Below, one piece after another: positions 16,200 through 26,300 of a stretch of 40,383 nucleotides of DNA (position 1 is its first letter; the number at the start of each line of letters is the position of its first letter). The DNA is taken from contig DWYM01000105.1 in assembly GCA_019118665.1 (NCBI GenBank), forward strand, positions 1 through 40,383. Reading direction: 5' to 3'. The stretch is from Candidatus Mediterraneibacter intestinipullorum. Its GTDB lineage: Bacteria > Bacillota > Clostridia > Lachnospirales > Lachnospiraceae. Below the pieces are notes generated by a model that was not told where the DNA came from, searched no databases, and saw only the letters and a program-made list of their open reading frames with translations. A program made the position numbers and the translations under genes.

Positions 16200-19100
16200 T
16201 TATCGTTTTTTCTTTATGAGAGCTGAGACCATGAGCCCCGCGAGAGCCATGACCGCAAGAGACAGGTACATCCACAGCGGTGTGTTATCACCTGTGTTCA
16301 CTGCGCTGTTCGCAGCATTTCCGCTTCCGGCCGTCTGATCGCCTCCTGCGTTTCCTCCGGTATTGCCGCCTGCGCCGGGATCTGTGGCCGGAACAAGCTG
16401 ACTTCTGGCTGTATTCAGTGCATTGATGGCGTCTGTAATCTGCTGCTGCGTAGCAGCCGGGTCAGATAATATTGCCCGGGCGCTGCTCAAAGCTGCCTGC
16501 ATGGCTTCAGCAGACGCGGCTGTGTACTGTGTAAGATCGATCTGATCGATCTCATTTACCAGTTGCTGCAGTTCCGTCCTGTCCACCTGAGCAGATGCGG
16601 GAACAAGATTGTTGATCGCCTGTTCCAATGCGGCGGCAGCAGCGTCAACCTGCTCCTGCGTAGCAGCTGTATTTCCAAGGACATCCTGTGCAGTTGTCAG
16701 GGCAGCAGTCATATCAGCAAAGCTTTCGGGGGTATAATCACCTGCCACGAGCCCTTGAGCTTGTGAAATAACGGCTTCCAGCCCAGCCTTATCAACTAAG
16801 GCAGAGGCAAAGGACGCGCTGATGGTAACGCCCGACGCCGGCATTGTAAAGGTGTATCCATTCTCAACTTCCATCACCGGGACATTTGTTCCGTCCTCTG
16901 CAGTTACGGTCACTGATCCTGCCACAAGCTGATAATCAGCGTACACTTCCGGTGTTACGGTGACCACGGTCCCTTCCGCTGCCGCAAAGGCACTGGGAGC
17001 CAGCGTTCCGCCTGTCATTCCTGACGCGATCTGGATGTTGTACACTGCAGCAGCAAAGGTAACGGAAATAGATGTATCCTGCCGTACATTCGTTATCACG
17101 AGCCTGCCGTCCTCCGGGATTGGCACTGATACATTATTCACCAGTATCTTGCTGATCTGATAGCTGCTGTCAGGGAAGATCTGGGCGATGATGTTCCCGC
17201 CTGCGTTCACTCTGTCCCCACTCTCCAGTTGGATGGAGCCGTTTTCTCCCGCGCTTGTCGTGACTGCGAAGGTGTTGATGGAAGTCCCGCCTTCCTCATA
17301 AAAGCTGTCCACAACAGCATAATCAATGCGGTTGTAACCGCCAGTAACAGTAACCTTAAGCGTATGGGTTTCATTGGTAGTTGCATCCGCCACGCTCACC
17401 TGCCACATGCCTGCGGAAACCTTCCCATTTGTTCCCAGTTCTTCAGTATTCAGACGCTTCACCTGCTCTGTCACATCCACTCCGTCAAGAGTGAAGGTCA
17501 AAGTACCATAGTCACGATCAGCATCAGTATCACCCATTGGTGTTACCCCGCTGAATAGCGTCACACCTGTTCCGTAGAACGTGAGGGTGTAGGATGCGTT
17601 GTCCGCTTTTGTGCGAGTGAAGCCCAGGTTCTGATACTGGGCATTCTGTACATGCTCCACCCATTTCCCATCCTCATCTGAGTCGGCATTGAACCCGCTG
17701 TTGTTGGTGCCCATGGTCTTGCTGACCGGCTCCGGCTCATATGTGAAATAGTTGTCTGCCGCCGTATCCACTGTCCGCTGATCCACATAGGTCTGGACTG
17801 CCTTACTCCCATCAGCATTTCCGCTGAACAGGGAGTCAGAGAGGGCGCCTTTGTATGTGACGGTGGCTCCGTCAATCCCTGCCTGATCTGTATTGACTTT
17901 CTGTATTTTCAATATATAAACTGCATTCTCACTGCTCAGATCAGCAAACGTGATGTTTCTCTGACCGTTGGTCCCTGTGATCCAATCCTGGACTACCGTA
18001 GTCCCATCCTCCGCAAACACAGCCGCCTTGATGTTTGCCGCCTGATTAGCGCGAAGGAGCAGTTCTACCCCTGTGCCATAGAACTTGAAAGTTGCTTCGG
18101 CTCCGCTCCAGTTAGAAAAGTGTCCGTCATTTTCCAGCGGATACTGCCCTGACATGGTGGAATCGTTGGTTTCTGTCTCGCGATAAGACCAGAGGTTATC
18201 ATAGTTAAAACGGAACAGGCTGTCTCCCATCGTGTTGTCATTGACCGTGACCGTATTCTCTGTGTTCCCACCGTCAGGCTCAGACGTAGTCAGGTCCACG
18301 CTGTACAGCGCCGGAAGTCCGGATGCACTTGTGAGTGTGACACGGATTCCCTGAGCAGTGACCGGAGCGCCGGCAGTAACATCCAGCGCAGCGCCCACTG
18401 CAGCGCCCTCTCCAAAGGGCTGCCATTCGCCGTTCTCGTCCATGTATTCAACCTGGTACGCCTCAGTAGTATTTCCTCTCTCCAGAAGCGTCACTTTTTC
18501 AAGTTTTGCCGGAGCAAATGTGTTCTCCAGCGTATATACGCCGTCCTGAGATACCTCTGCTGGCTGCCAGTAGGTTTCTTTTGACAGGTCAAATGCGAAG
18601 GAAGCGTATGTGCCTTCTCCGGCGGAAGATGCCGTTGCAGTTGCATCCGTATCCCAGAAGTAGAGATTTGCCTCTCCTCCGCCCAGTGTAACTGTAAAAC
18701 TGTTGTTCTCATCCAGGATCACTTCCTTGATGCGTCCGCTTCCATTCTCGTCCACATCATCTTTATCCACCATGTATAACGTGTTGTTTGCCGCAAACCC
18801 GGCGTCAACAGTGATGGTGATCTCCTGCTGTGTGTTATTGGCGGCGCCTGCCTCACGAGCCGGGATGTTGAACTGATTGTATTTCTCATCCTGTCCTGCT
18901 GCCAGGCCGTTCATTACCATGAAAGCCTTCGGCGCAGTAGCGCCCATGAAGTATTCCTCGCTCTCGCTCTCATACAGTCCGGTCAGCGTGTTAAAGTACC
19001 CAAGGACAACGTCCCCCGTCTGTCTGTCATGCGCATCAGACAGGCTTGTCATCTCCACATTGGAAATACCAAATTCCTGGTTCTTCTGCGCACTTTCCGG

Positions 19101-21173
19101 AGCGTCAAAATCACCCATGCGGAATCCGTCCGCGGAAACATTTTCATTGTCTGTATTACCCATCCCACCGACTTTAAACATAATCCAGTCATTGTTCAGC
19201 CGGGTGAGCTGATCGTCAATGGCGTGGATCCGGTCGATGATCTGTCCCCATTCCAGAAGACCGCGAGTGGGCGTTCCGTCTTCATCGTAGAGATAAGCCC
19301 GGTCAAACTGGTATTCCAGACGGAAGAAGTTCAGCCATTTTGCGCCTGATAATATAGAGGTATTAACGATCAGGTTTTTAACGGATTCCGGCTTGTTAAA
19401 CGCAAAGGCATCCAAATACTGTCCAAATAAGATCGGTTTTGCGCCAGTTCCGTCAATACCGCCGTAGGCAAGCTCCCGGTACATTTCCCAGTGGGAAAGG
19501 TTGAGAAGCCGCCGCACCGCGTTTTTCTGCACGTCCTGATTTGCAAGGTTGACCGTAGAAGGCTTGGCATAGCTGGCGTCCCCATAATAGTCGTCCCAGC
19601 AGAGCATATCCGGCTCAGCTATGCGCATATATTCTATCAATTGATTCCGGTTCCAAAGTCCGGGCCACTGGTTCGTGTGGAGGATGACACCCGGATAATG
19701 CTGGCGCGTCCACTCAAACCACTTGCCAAAGGCCTCGGCCTCACTTGTGCTGTAAGCGCCTTCATCCCCAAAACAGAAGCTGATGGCATTTGCCAGGTAA
19801 GGTTTCATGGAGTCCGGGATAAAGTCCGCAGGTTCTCCCACTGACGCCATGTTATTTCCTCCGTAGGGAGCTTTGGCGATCCCCCAGAGCGCGTCAGGAT
19901 TGTACAGCATATAATCAGGATTTTCAAAATCCGGGTCATAGAACAGCGGTCCGTCATAGCCAAACTGCTCGGATTCTTCAGGCGTCGGAATTCCTCGGCC
20001 GTAACCGCTGCTGGGCGTCCATCCCGAGATTGTCAGCCCGCGCTCGATAACGGTGGCCTGTCCGCTTGCCAGATACTGATGGCGCTCCTCGTGCTGATGC
20101 GCCACGCTGCCGCCTTCTGGAGCGGGCTGTTCTTCCGGCGTCTCCCCGGCATCATAAAATACCATGAACTGATAAATCCGAAGCTCGTTTTGCGTATTCT
20201 GCCAGTTCACAACGTCGAACCGTATATAACGTGCATCATAGGAAACACCAAATTCATATCGTGTCACATTTTGATGGTATTGGGTTCCTGTGTTCAGGTT
20301 TCCCTTTGTGACAGGCGTCTCCCAGTTCACGCCGTCCGTACTTACGGAAATCCGGGCACGGTTCTGAGCGAGATTCAGATTGGAAGGTCCGAAGACAGCA
20401 CGGATACGGCTGACGCTGTACACATCACCCAGGTCAATGGTGAACACGCCGTGGTCGCCATCGTTTTCATTGGGAAGGGTCGTTCCCGGCTCAGCGTTTG
20501 GAAGGTTGGCCCCGGCAACGCTCCAGTACGTTTCATCCGTGTTCACATAGCTGTTGACAGCCGTAGTCTCCGGGAGCGTGACTTCATAATCCTTTTTCAG
20601 GATATTCATAAGTTCATCCGTATTGCCATAGTCGCTCTGTACAGTCATGGCACTGAGGATCGCCTCGTTCTCTATGACAGGACGGCGCCCTCTGTAATCC
20701 ATATCTGTCTTTTCTACATGTACAGTGTATGTATTTGTGCTGCCTCCCTCGGAAACAGTCACTGCGATATCATATGTCCCCAGTTCTGTAACATTGACCG
20801 TGACATATCCATTCCCATTGAGCTGCTGGTCATTCACAGTGACCGTAGCTGTGTCTGATGCCGCAAACGGATACACCTGTATCTCGTCAACAGAACGATA
20901 TGCCGTGCCATTGTATTCCATGATCTCAGGCGCGAAACCGATGTCATTGGTCGTGACCCCTTCCGGGACACCGCCGATCGGCGTCAGTTCGTATACCTTA
21001 TCAATAATCAGGTTGCTTAATTGAGCGCTGTTTTCCACGGCTTTCACCGTGTCTGCCGCCGGTATGACAGACAGCAGTGCAGAGCACAGGACCGCCAGTG
21101 CGCAGACCATGCTCAACAGAGTGCTCCTCTTTCCTCTTTCCCCCCTTCGAGGAACCGAATCTTTCATCCGCAT
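16200..21173 (-). CDS. 1657-aa wall-anchored putative glycoside hydrolase with discoidin and FIVAR domains
   Basis: A signal peptide (1-45) is followed by a cadherin-like beta-sandwich (about 50-155) and an F5/8C discoidin domain (about 175-342). A TIM-barrel-like region follows at about 378-665, containing ISFCFGDEGAY (465-474) and PDMLCWDDYYGD (521-532). Glu471 and Asp527/Asp528 are the best catalytic candidates. I cannot assign this region to a named family. Next come a second beta domain (845-965) and two related sandwich domains sharing the motif FYGTGV (1032-1037, 1199-1204). Two Big/repeat-type modules (1300-1457) and two FIVAR three-helix repeats (1460-1596) follow. A GGN-rich linker then leads to a sorting-like end: VNTGD (1625-1629), hydrophobic helix, KKKR. 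The start is set by GGAGGAGG just upstream. Probable role: binding and cutting host glycans at the cell wall. Confidence 0.8.
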   Translation of the reverse strand: MRMKDSVPRRGERGKRSTLLSMVCALAVLCSALLSVIPAADTVKAVENSAQLSNLIIDKVYELTPIGGVPEGVTTNDIGFAPEIMEYNGTAYRSVDEIQVYPFAASDTATVTVNDQQLNGNGYVTVNVTELGTYDIAVTVSEGGSTNTYTVHVEKTDMDYRGRRPVIENEAILSAMTVQSDYGNTDELMNILKKDYEVTLPETTAVNSYVNTDETYWSVAGANLPNAEPGTTLPNENDGDHGVFTIDLGDVYSVSRIRAVFGPSNLNLAQNRARISVSTDGVNWETPVTKGNLNTGTQYHQNVTRYEFGVSYDARYIRFDVVNWQNTQNELRIYQFMVFYDAGETPEEQPAPEGGSVAHQHEERHQYLASGQATVIERGLTISGWTPSSGYGRGIPTPEESEQFGYDGPLFYDPDFENPDYMLYNPDALWGIAKAPYGGNNMASVGEPADFIPDSMKPYLANAISFCFGDEGAYSTSEAEAFGKWFEWTRQHYPGVILHTNQWPGLWNRNQLIEYMRIAEPDMLCWDDYYGDASYAKPSTVNLANQDVQKNAVRRLLNLSHWEMYRELAYGGIDGTGAKPILFGQYLDAFAFNKPESVKNLIVNTSILSGAKWLNFFRLEYQFDRAYLYDEDGTPTRGLLEWGQIIDRIHAIDDQLTRLNNDWIMFKVGGMGNTDNENVSADGFRMGDFDAPESAQKNQEFGISNVEMTSLSDAHDRQTGDVVLGYFNTLTGLYESESEEYFMGATAPKAFMVMNGLAAGQDEKYNQFNIPAREAGAANNTQQEITITVDAGFAANNTLYMVDKDDVDENGSGRIKEVILDENNSFTVTLGGGEANLYFWDTDATATASSAGEGTYASFAFDLSKETYWQPAEVSQDGVYTLENTFAPAKLEKVTLLERGNTTEAYQVEYMDENGEWQPFGEGAAVGAALDVTAGAPVTAQGIRVTLTSASGLPALYSVDLTTSEPDGGNTENTVTVNDNTMGDSLFRFNYDNLWSYRETETNDSTMSGQYPLENDGHFSNWSGAEATFKFYGTGVELLLRANQAANIKAAVFAEDGTTVVQDWITGTNGQRNITFADLSSENAVYILKIQKVNTDQAGIDGATVTYKGALSDSLFSGNADGSKAVQTYVDQRTVDTAADNYFTYEPEPVSKTMGTNNSGFNADSDEDGKWVEHVQNAQYQNLGFTRTKADNASYTLTFYGTGVTLFSGVTPMGDTDADRDYGTLTFTLDGVDVTEQVKRLNTEELGTNGKVSAGMWQVSVADATTNETHTLKVTVTGGYNRIDYAVVDSFYEEGGTSINTFAVTTSAGENGSIQLESGDRVNAGGNIIAQIFPDSSYQISKILVNNVSVPIPEDGRLVITNVRQDTSISVTFAAAVYNIQIASGMTGGTLAPSAFAAAEGTVVTVTPEVYADYQLVAGSVTVTAEDGTNVPVMEVENGYTFTMPASGVTISASFASALVDKAGLEAVISQAQGLVAGDYTPESFADMTAALTTAQDVLGNTAATQEQVDAAAAALEQAINNLVPASAQVDRTELQQLVNEIDQIDLTQYTAASAEAMQAALSSARAILSDPAATQQQITDAINALNTARSQLVPATDPGAGGNTGGNAGGDQTAGSGNAANSAVNTGDNTPLWMYLSLAVMALAGLMVSALIKKKR

Positions 21174-21223
21174 GATGCTTCCTCCTCCATCGTAATAAGA
21201 ATGTACAATAAAATACTGTAATC

Positions 21224-21252
21224 ATTTTACTAAATCTTTGTGGAAATTGCAA
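21224..21252 (-). promoter_or_regulatory. promoter of the 1657-aa surface protein gene
   Basis: TTGCAA (21247-21252, minus strand) and TAAAAT (21224-21229) are separated by exactly 17 bp. They lie about 50 bp upstream of the start codon at 21173. The other side of this divergent region drives the pseudouridine synthase, for which I see no clear boxes. Confidence 0.6.
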
Positions 21253-21433
21253 TCGTTCATGGGAATGACTAGCAGGCTTCAAAAGAAATGACGTTTTATG
21301 AGAAAAAGGATATACAAATCTTGTATGTGAGGGTATACTGGAGCAGGTAATTGTCAAGACCAATAAAAAACCTCCGTAAGATGAGTGAGTACGTCAATCT
21401 GACAATCACCTGAAACCGAAAGGATAAAAGAAA

Positions 21434-22324
21434 ATGCAACGCATCATCGAATACAGACCGGAAAAAAATGAAAACGGTCTCCGGGTGGAACAGTATCTCC
21501 GCCGCATTGGCTTTTCCCGCCAGAACCTGACTCAGCTCAAAAAGATGCCTGAGAGCATCCTCATAAACGGTGTCTGGTCCTATATGCACACTCCGCTCCA
21601 CTCCGACGATACTCTCACCGTTCATATCCGTGAGACCGAGAGCTCCCCGAATATCCTTCCGGTCGAGCTGCCTCTGAATATCGTATATGAGGATGAAGAC
21701 ATCGTTGTTGTCAACAAGCCGGCCGGAATGCCGGTACACCCATCCTTAAATAATCACAGAAACTCCCTCGCCAATGCTCTGATGTACTATTATCAGCAGC
21801 AGGGGAGAGCCTTTGTCTTCCGATGCACGAACCGCCTTGACCGGGACACCTCCGGTCTGACTGTCATCGCAAAACATATGGTAAGCTCCAGCATTTTATC
21901 CGGCATGACCGCGCGCCACCACATTGAGAGAGAATATCTGGCTGTTGTCCGCGGCAGCGTTGCTCCCTCTTCCGGCACGATCGACGCGCCCATCGGCAGG
22001 ACCGGCAGCTCTCTCATTGAACGGAAGATCGACTTTGAAAACGGAGAGAGAGCCGTGACCCATTATCGTGTCGCAGAAGAAAAAAGCGGGCACAGCCTTG
22101 TCTCTCTTATCCTGGAGACAGGCCGTACCCATCAGATCCGTGTTCATATGAAATATATCGGACATCCCCTCATCGGAGACTACCTGTACAATCCCGATAT
22201 GGAATTTATCAGCCGGCAGGCACTTCACTCCCACCGTCTGGCCTTTTCTCACCCCATTACCGGGGAGCAGATGGAGTTTTACGCTCCGCTGCCCGGGGAC
22301 ATGAGCCGCGTGCTCTACGGATGA
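21434..22324 (+). CDS. RluA/RluD-family RNA pseudouridine synthase
   Basis: This 296-aa enzyme isomerises specific uridines in rRNA or tRNA to pseudouridine. The N-terminal S4-like region (about 12-70: RVEQYLRRIGFSRQNLTQLKK) precedes the catalytic domain. The latter has NKPAGMPVHPS (94-104) and the active-site motif NRLDRDTSGL, with catalytic Asp136. GRTHQIRVHMKYIGHPLIGD is the conserved C-terminal motif. The target cannot be told within the RluA/C/D group. It starts after an AAAGGA site and is transcribed divergently from the 1657-aa surface gene. Confidence 0.92.
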   Translation: MQRIIEYRPEKNENGLRVEQYLRRIGFSRQNLTQLKKMPESILINGVWSYMHTPLHSDDTLTVHIRETESSPNILPVELPLNIVYEDEDIVVVNKPAGMPVHPSLNNHRNSLANALMYYYQQQGRAFVFRCTNRLDRDTSGLTVIAKHMVSSSILSGMTARHHIEREYLAVVRGSVAPSSGTIDAPIGRTGSSLIERKIDFENGERAVTHYRVAEEKSGHSLVSLILETGRTHQIRVHMKYIGHPLIGDYLYNPDMEFISRQALHSHRLAFSHPITGEQMEFYAPLPGDMSRVLYG

Positions 22325-22356
22325 CTCTTTTGCCTGACATCCCGCTGCCACTTAAT

Positions 22357-22825
22357 TTATACACTCAGTTTTCTGTCCGCCAGCACTCCCGACACGCCGA
22401 ACAGGATCAGGCAGATGACCGTATAGAACAGCGTGTCCCATATATTCCATTCCAATATTCGCAGTCCCGCAAGCGCGGGGATACGGTAGATAAGCTCGTA
22501 TACCCCCTCTATGGCAGCACTAATGACAAAGAAGAATACCACCGCAAGTCCGCCGGAAAATTTCGATTTAATGAGCAGTGTCCTTGCCAGGATGACCGCC
22601 AGAAATCCTATCAGGATAATAAGCGTCCATATCAGGAAGATGACAAACGCAAAATATATCAGATCTGTCCACTGCAGTCCTCCTTCTATAAACAATCTGG
22701 ATATTTCCTGCCCCGCCCGCAACGAGATCCGCTACCCCTCCGATCGTCAGGACCGCCGCCCCGATGCCTATGCCGACCGCCATCATTGATACGCCGAATA
22801 CGATCAATTTGATCAGTTTACCCAT
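22357..22825 (-). pseudogene. small hydrophobic membrane protein, probable frameshift
   Basis: Two overlapping frames appear to be one gene. The first starts at ATG 22825 behind a good AGGAGG site and reads MGKLIKLIVFGVSMMAVGIG, a single helix, up to about VADLVAGG. It then turns into non-membrane sequence. From about 22715 the next frame continues with three or four hydrophobic segments (YFAFVIFLIWTLIILIGFLA onward) to a stop at 22357. A one-base indel in the G-rich stretch GCGGGCGGGGCAGG would join them into a protein of about 155 aa. I recognise no family. If no shift exists in the living strain, this could be two overlapping small proteins. Confidence 0.5.
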
Positions 22826-22977
22826 GTTATTATGTCCTCCTCACTGAAATTAGCTACATCAATTCCACATAGGGCCCTGTCAGCGACCTTCTGCTCTTCA
22901 TCCGCTCTGACTCAAGATTTATTTTATCGAGCAGATGTCCGTCTTTATTTTAGAAAATCATTTTTTAGATAAAATCA

Positions 22978-23006
22978 TTGACACATATCCCAAAGTATAC
23001 TATAAT
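22978..23006 (+). promoter_or_regulatory. consensus promoter of tRNA-Arg
   Basis: TTGACA (22978-22983) and TATAAT (23001-23006) match consensus fully with a 17-bp spacer. The tRNA begins 35 bp after the -10 box. This is a typical strong constitutive tRNA promoter. Confidence 0.9.
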
Positions 23007-23040
23007 GTTACTTGCTGTGAACGAACAGCATATATATCAT

Positions 23041-23114
23041 GTGCGATTAGCTCAGCTGGATAGAGCGTCTGGCTACGGACCAGAAGGTCGGGAGTTCGAA
23101 TCTTCTATCGCACG
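23041..23114 (+). tRNA. tRNA-Arg (anticodon ACG)
   Basis: The 7-bp acceptor stem pairs GTGCGAT (23041-23047) with ATCGCAC (23107-23113), with discriminator G at 23114. The D arm contains AGCTCAGCTGGATAGAG. The anticodon arm is TCTGG-CTACGGA-CCAGA, giving ACG, read as ICG after deamination and decoding CGN arginine codons. GTTCGAATC marks the T loop. CCA is not encoded. Confidence 0.96.
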
Positions 23115-23115
23115 G

Positions 23116-23149
23116 AAAAAAGACATCTCTGTGCAAGGGATGTCTTTTT
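23116..23149 (+). terminator. tRNA-Arg terminator
   Basis: The arms AAAAAGACATC and GATGTCTTTTT (ending about 23149) form a long stem starting two bases after the tRNA, with the T tract being part of the right arm. This is a clear rho-independent terminator. Confidence 0.9.
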
Positions 23150-23235
23150 ACATTTATCTTGTCCGCTTTTTTCTTTTCAGGCTATCCGTTCAATTGTCAT
23201 TGTTTGATTCAACTGCCATTATTTATACAGCCAAA

Positions 23236-23271
23236 AGCGCCAGCAGCCTTATGCTGCCAGCGCTCTTTTTT
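23236..23271. terminator. hairpin 3' of the GH84 gene
   Basis: AGCGC...AGCAG (from 23236) pairs imperfectly with CTGC...GCGCT (to 23264), followed by six T on the plus strand and a TTTT run on the minus strand after the hairpin. It lies 68 bp past the GH84 stop, facing the tRNA, and may work in both directions. Confidence 0.6.
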
Positions 23272-23331
23272 GTCTGTCTCCGGTCTGCAAGCCCGTCCGT
23301 TACATAGCTTCCGTTTCTCGGTCAGTCTGCT

Positions 23332-26300
23332 TTATTTTCGTTTCTTTCTTATGATGATCACCGCCGCCGCGACTGCAACACACAGGATAAGCACTACGAT
23401 CACAGGAACCATACTTTGTGTATCGCCTGTGTTTACAGCAACGTTGCTTACATTGCTCACATTGCCGCCTGTCGTCATAAGCCCAAGTTCCGCCTGTTCA
23501 AACGCCTGCCTGAGCTGCGCGAACTGAGCCGCGCTCAGATTTGATACATCCGCATTTTTCAGCGCGTTGTAAGCGGCCATGTATGCCCGGTAAGACTCTG
23601 CCGTGTAGCCGGTCTCCGGTCTGAGTGTAATTCCGTTGACATAATCCTGCACGCCTGTCGCACGCGGTTCAAGGGTGCGGATCGCGTTTTCGATCGCCTG
23701 CGCTGTTGCCGCTACGTCTGCAGCGCTTCCGGACCTCAGGAGCGCGTCTGTCCCTCCGAGCAGATCAGTCAGCGCTTTGTAGGATGATGTTGTGAACTGC
23801 TCCGGATTGACATTCTGAGCCGCCGTGATCTGCGCTTTCAGCGCTTCAACATTGACCAGAGCGTTCATGGCATCCTGGATCTGCTGAATGTAGCTGTCAG
23901 CCTGATTTGCTTTTGCCTCTTCCACAATACTGGCAAGAGCGTTAAAGGAATCTGTTGTATATCTGTCCGCGCTTCCTGCCGCGTTCAGAATGGCTTCGGC
24001 AGATTGGATCGCTTCATCAAGGGTGATATCCGGCTTCAGCACTGGTGTATTATTTGTGATATTCGTCACCGCATTATTTACCTCTGCCTGCGTTCCGGCG
24101 TCAAGAAGTGCTTTTCCTGCATTGACAGCGTTTTCATAAGCTGTCCAGCTCTCGGTTGTATACAAGTCTTTATTTGCTGTCAGGCTTTCATATTTATTGA
24201 TCTCCGCTTTCAGCTCTGACACATCAACCAGTCCTTCGACCGCTGCCTGGTAAGCTGCTCTCAGATCAATAAATTCCTGAGGATTTACACGATCTGTGCC
24301 CGCTGTCTCTGCCGCCTTGTCCTCAGCGGCCATGTTGTCGATAGCTGTCTTCGCGTCTGTCAGCGCCTGATAGCTTGCTGTCGTATAATTGTCCGGCATG
24401 ATGGCGTTATAAGTGAGGGTCGCCACTTCTGCAAGCTCGCGGTTTCTTGTGGAGTAAACGAGTCCGTTCTGAGCGGCTTCCACGTTCGCTGCCAGTGTAT
24501 CTGCCTCTGACTGTGACAGATTGTCCGCATTTTCCAGCGCTTTCGCAAGATTGTTAATGGCATTCTCATAAGCGCTGTATGATACATTTGTGTAGATGTT
24601 ATTGTCATTACCTGCCATGCCATCCACAAGCGCCTGTAGTTCCGTTATATTAAGCGCCTTCTGCACTGCATTGTTAATTGCTGATGTAAGTGCTGCAAAC
24701 ACGGAATCCACGATCGTCTGGCTCGCATTTTCATTCTCGTAAACTTCCTGAGCGGCTGCTTTTGCCTTCTCGTATGCAGCAATGCTGTCTGTTGTCCATG
24801 AGGAAGTATCCGGTCCATTCTCAAGCGCTTCACCAAGCTCATCTTTATTTGCCGGCGTCACCGCTGTCTTAGATGCGACAACCTCTGCGATCTCAGGTAT
24901 CACATCTTCCCATGTGACAGTAATGCTCTTCAAAGTCTTGCCATCCGGCACGATAAACTCGTTAACCGCCTGACTCAACGTACCTAATTTCGCTTCACCA
25001 TTCTCGTCAATGTATGAAGCCGTTACTGTTGCACTGGAAATCTGACCAAGCTGCACCAGACGGATGGATGTCACCCCTTCCGGATCTGAAATCCTGTAGG
25101 TGAAAGAGCTGTTTTTCTCTGAGGATTTATAAACGGTACTGTAATCTCCATCCAGCATATTGGATGGGATCTTATCGTTTTCTTCGACTGCCTCAGAGAT
25201 GATGTCTTTGTTCACTTCAGCGGAAATATACGCTCCGCCATTGATCTGTATTTCACTGAAGCCTGCCCACCTGTGACTGTATGTGCTCTGCGGCGTCACG
25301 CGGATATATCTGCCGGATACATTCAGATCCACAGCTTCAGCATACATATAGCCTGGATTACTGCTGTCGTGTATCAGATATGCAGCGTCTTTCGCAGTAC
25401 TTTCGTTCCATGTATTATCTGTCACCGTCTCTCCGACGTGGAGCACTTCCTGCCAATCATTCTGTCCATCCACAGACACTTCGAAAACTGCGTCCCTCAG
25501 GTAATTCAACTGGGTCTCAATGATATAATAGCGAATGGAATCAAAGTCGATCACCCGCCCGAGGTCAAACGTGATATGGAGCCCCTGATTCTGAAGCCCT
25601 GTGATCATACCAAGAGTGGAAAGATTCCCATCGAACACATTTCCCACTGTTCCGGCAGTCCTCATATCCTGCTCTGTATCGTTGTTTCCAAAGTCACTCT
25701 GTACGGTTATCTCACCAACATACTCATAGGATACTTCAAACTGCTCAAGTGCGACTGATATACTGTCCGCGCTGCTGACCATGCGGACATATCTTGCGTC
25801 GACCAGATCGCTGCCTGAGGTATAGTCAGACCATTCGATACCATTCATCGATGTCTGGAGTTTTATATTTTCCGGCAGTGCGGATGTGGAAACACTTGTA
25901 ACAGACTTGATGTTTACAAGGTCGACGCCGATATAATCACCGTTATTCAAAACAACGGTCCCAGATGTCAGAGATACTTTTCCTTCCTCAGCATCAGAGC
26001 CGATGCTCGTCTCAACGTTTGTGTACAGATTTTCTGTACTTCCTGACTGCGGAAGCGCCTGCTCTACTGTAAATTCAGAGAATTTTCCCCACTGTCCTCT
26101 CTGTTCCAGGTTTCGGATCCGGATATAGCGTGCCGTAATGCCGGTAAGATCTATATCTAAAATATCTTTTCCACTGTCAACACCTGTATATTCCCTATAC
26201 TCTTCTGAGACCGGAGTCCAATTTTCATTGTCTACCGATGTCTCTATCGCATATTTGACAATCTTATTGTTATCTCCTGCCCCTACGACAATGTGTGCGC

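Noticed and set aside
23041-23114. tRNA-Arg as an integration site for an element
   Set aside because: No integrase, no duplicated tRNA 3' end and no composition change beside it. The tRNA has its own intact promoter and terminator.
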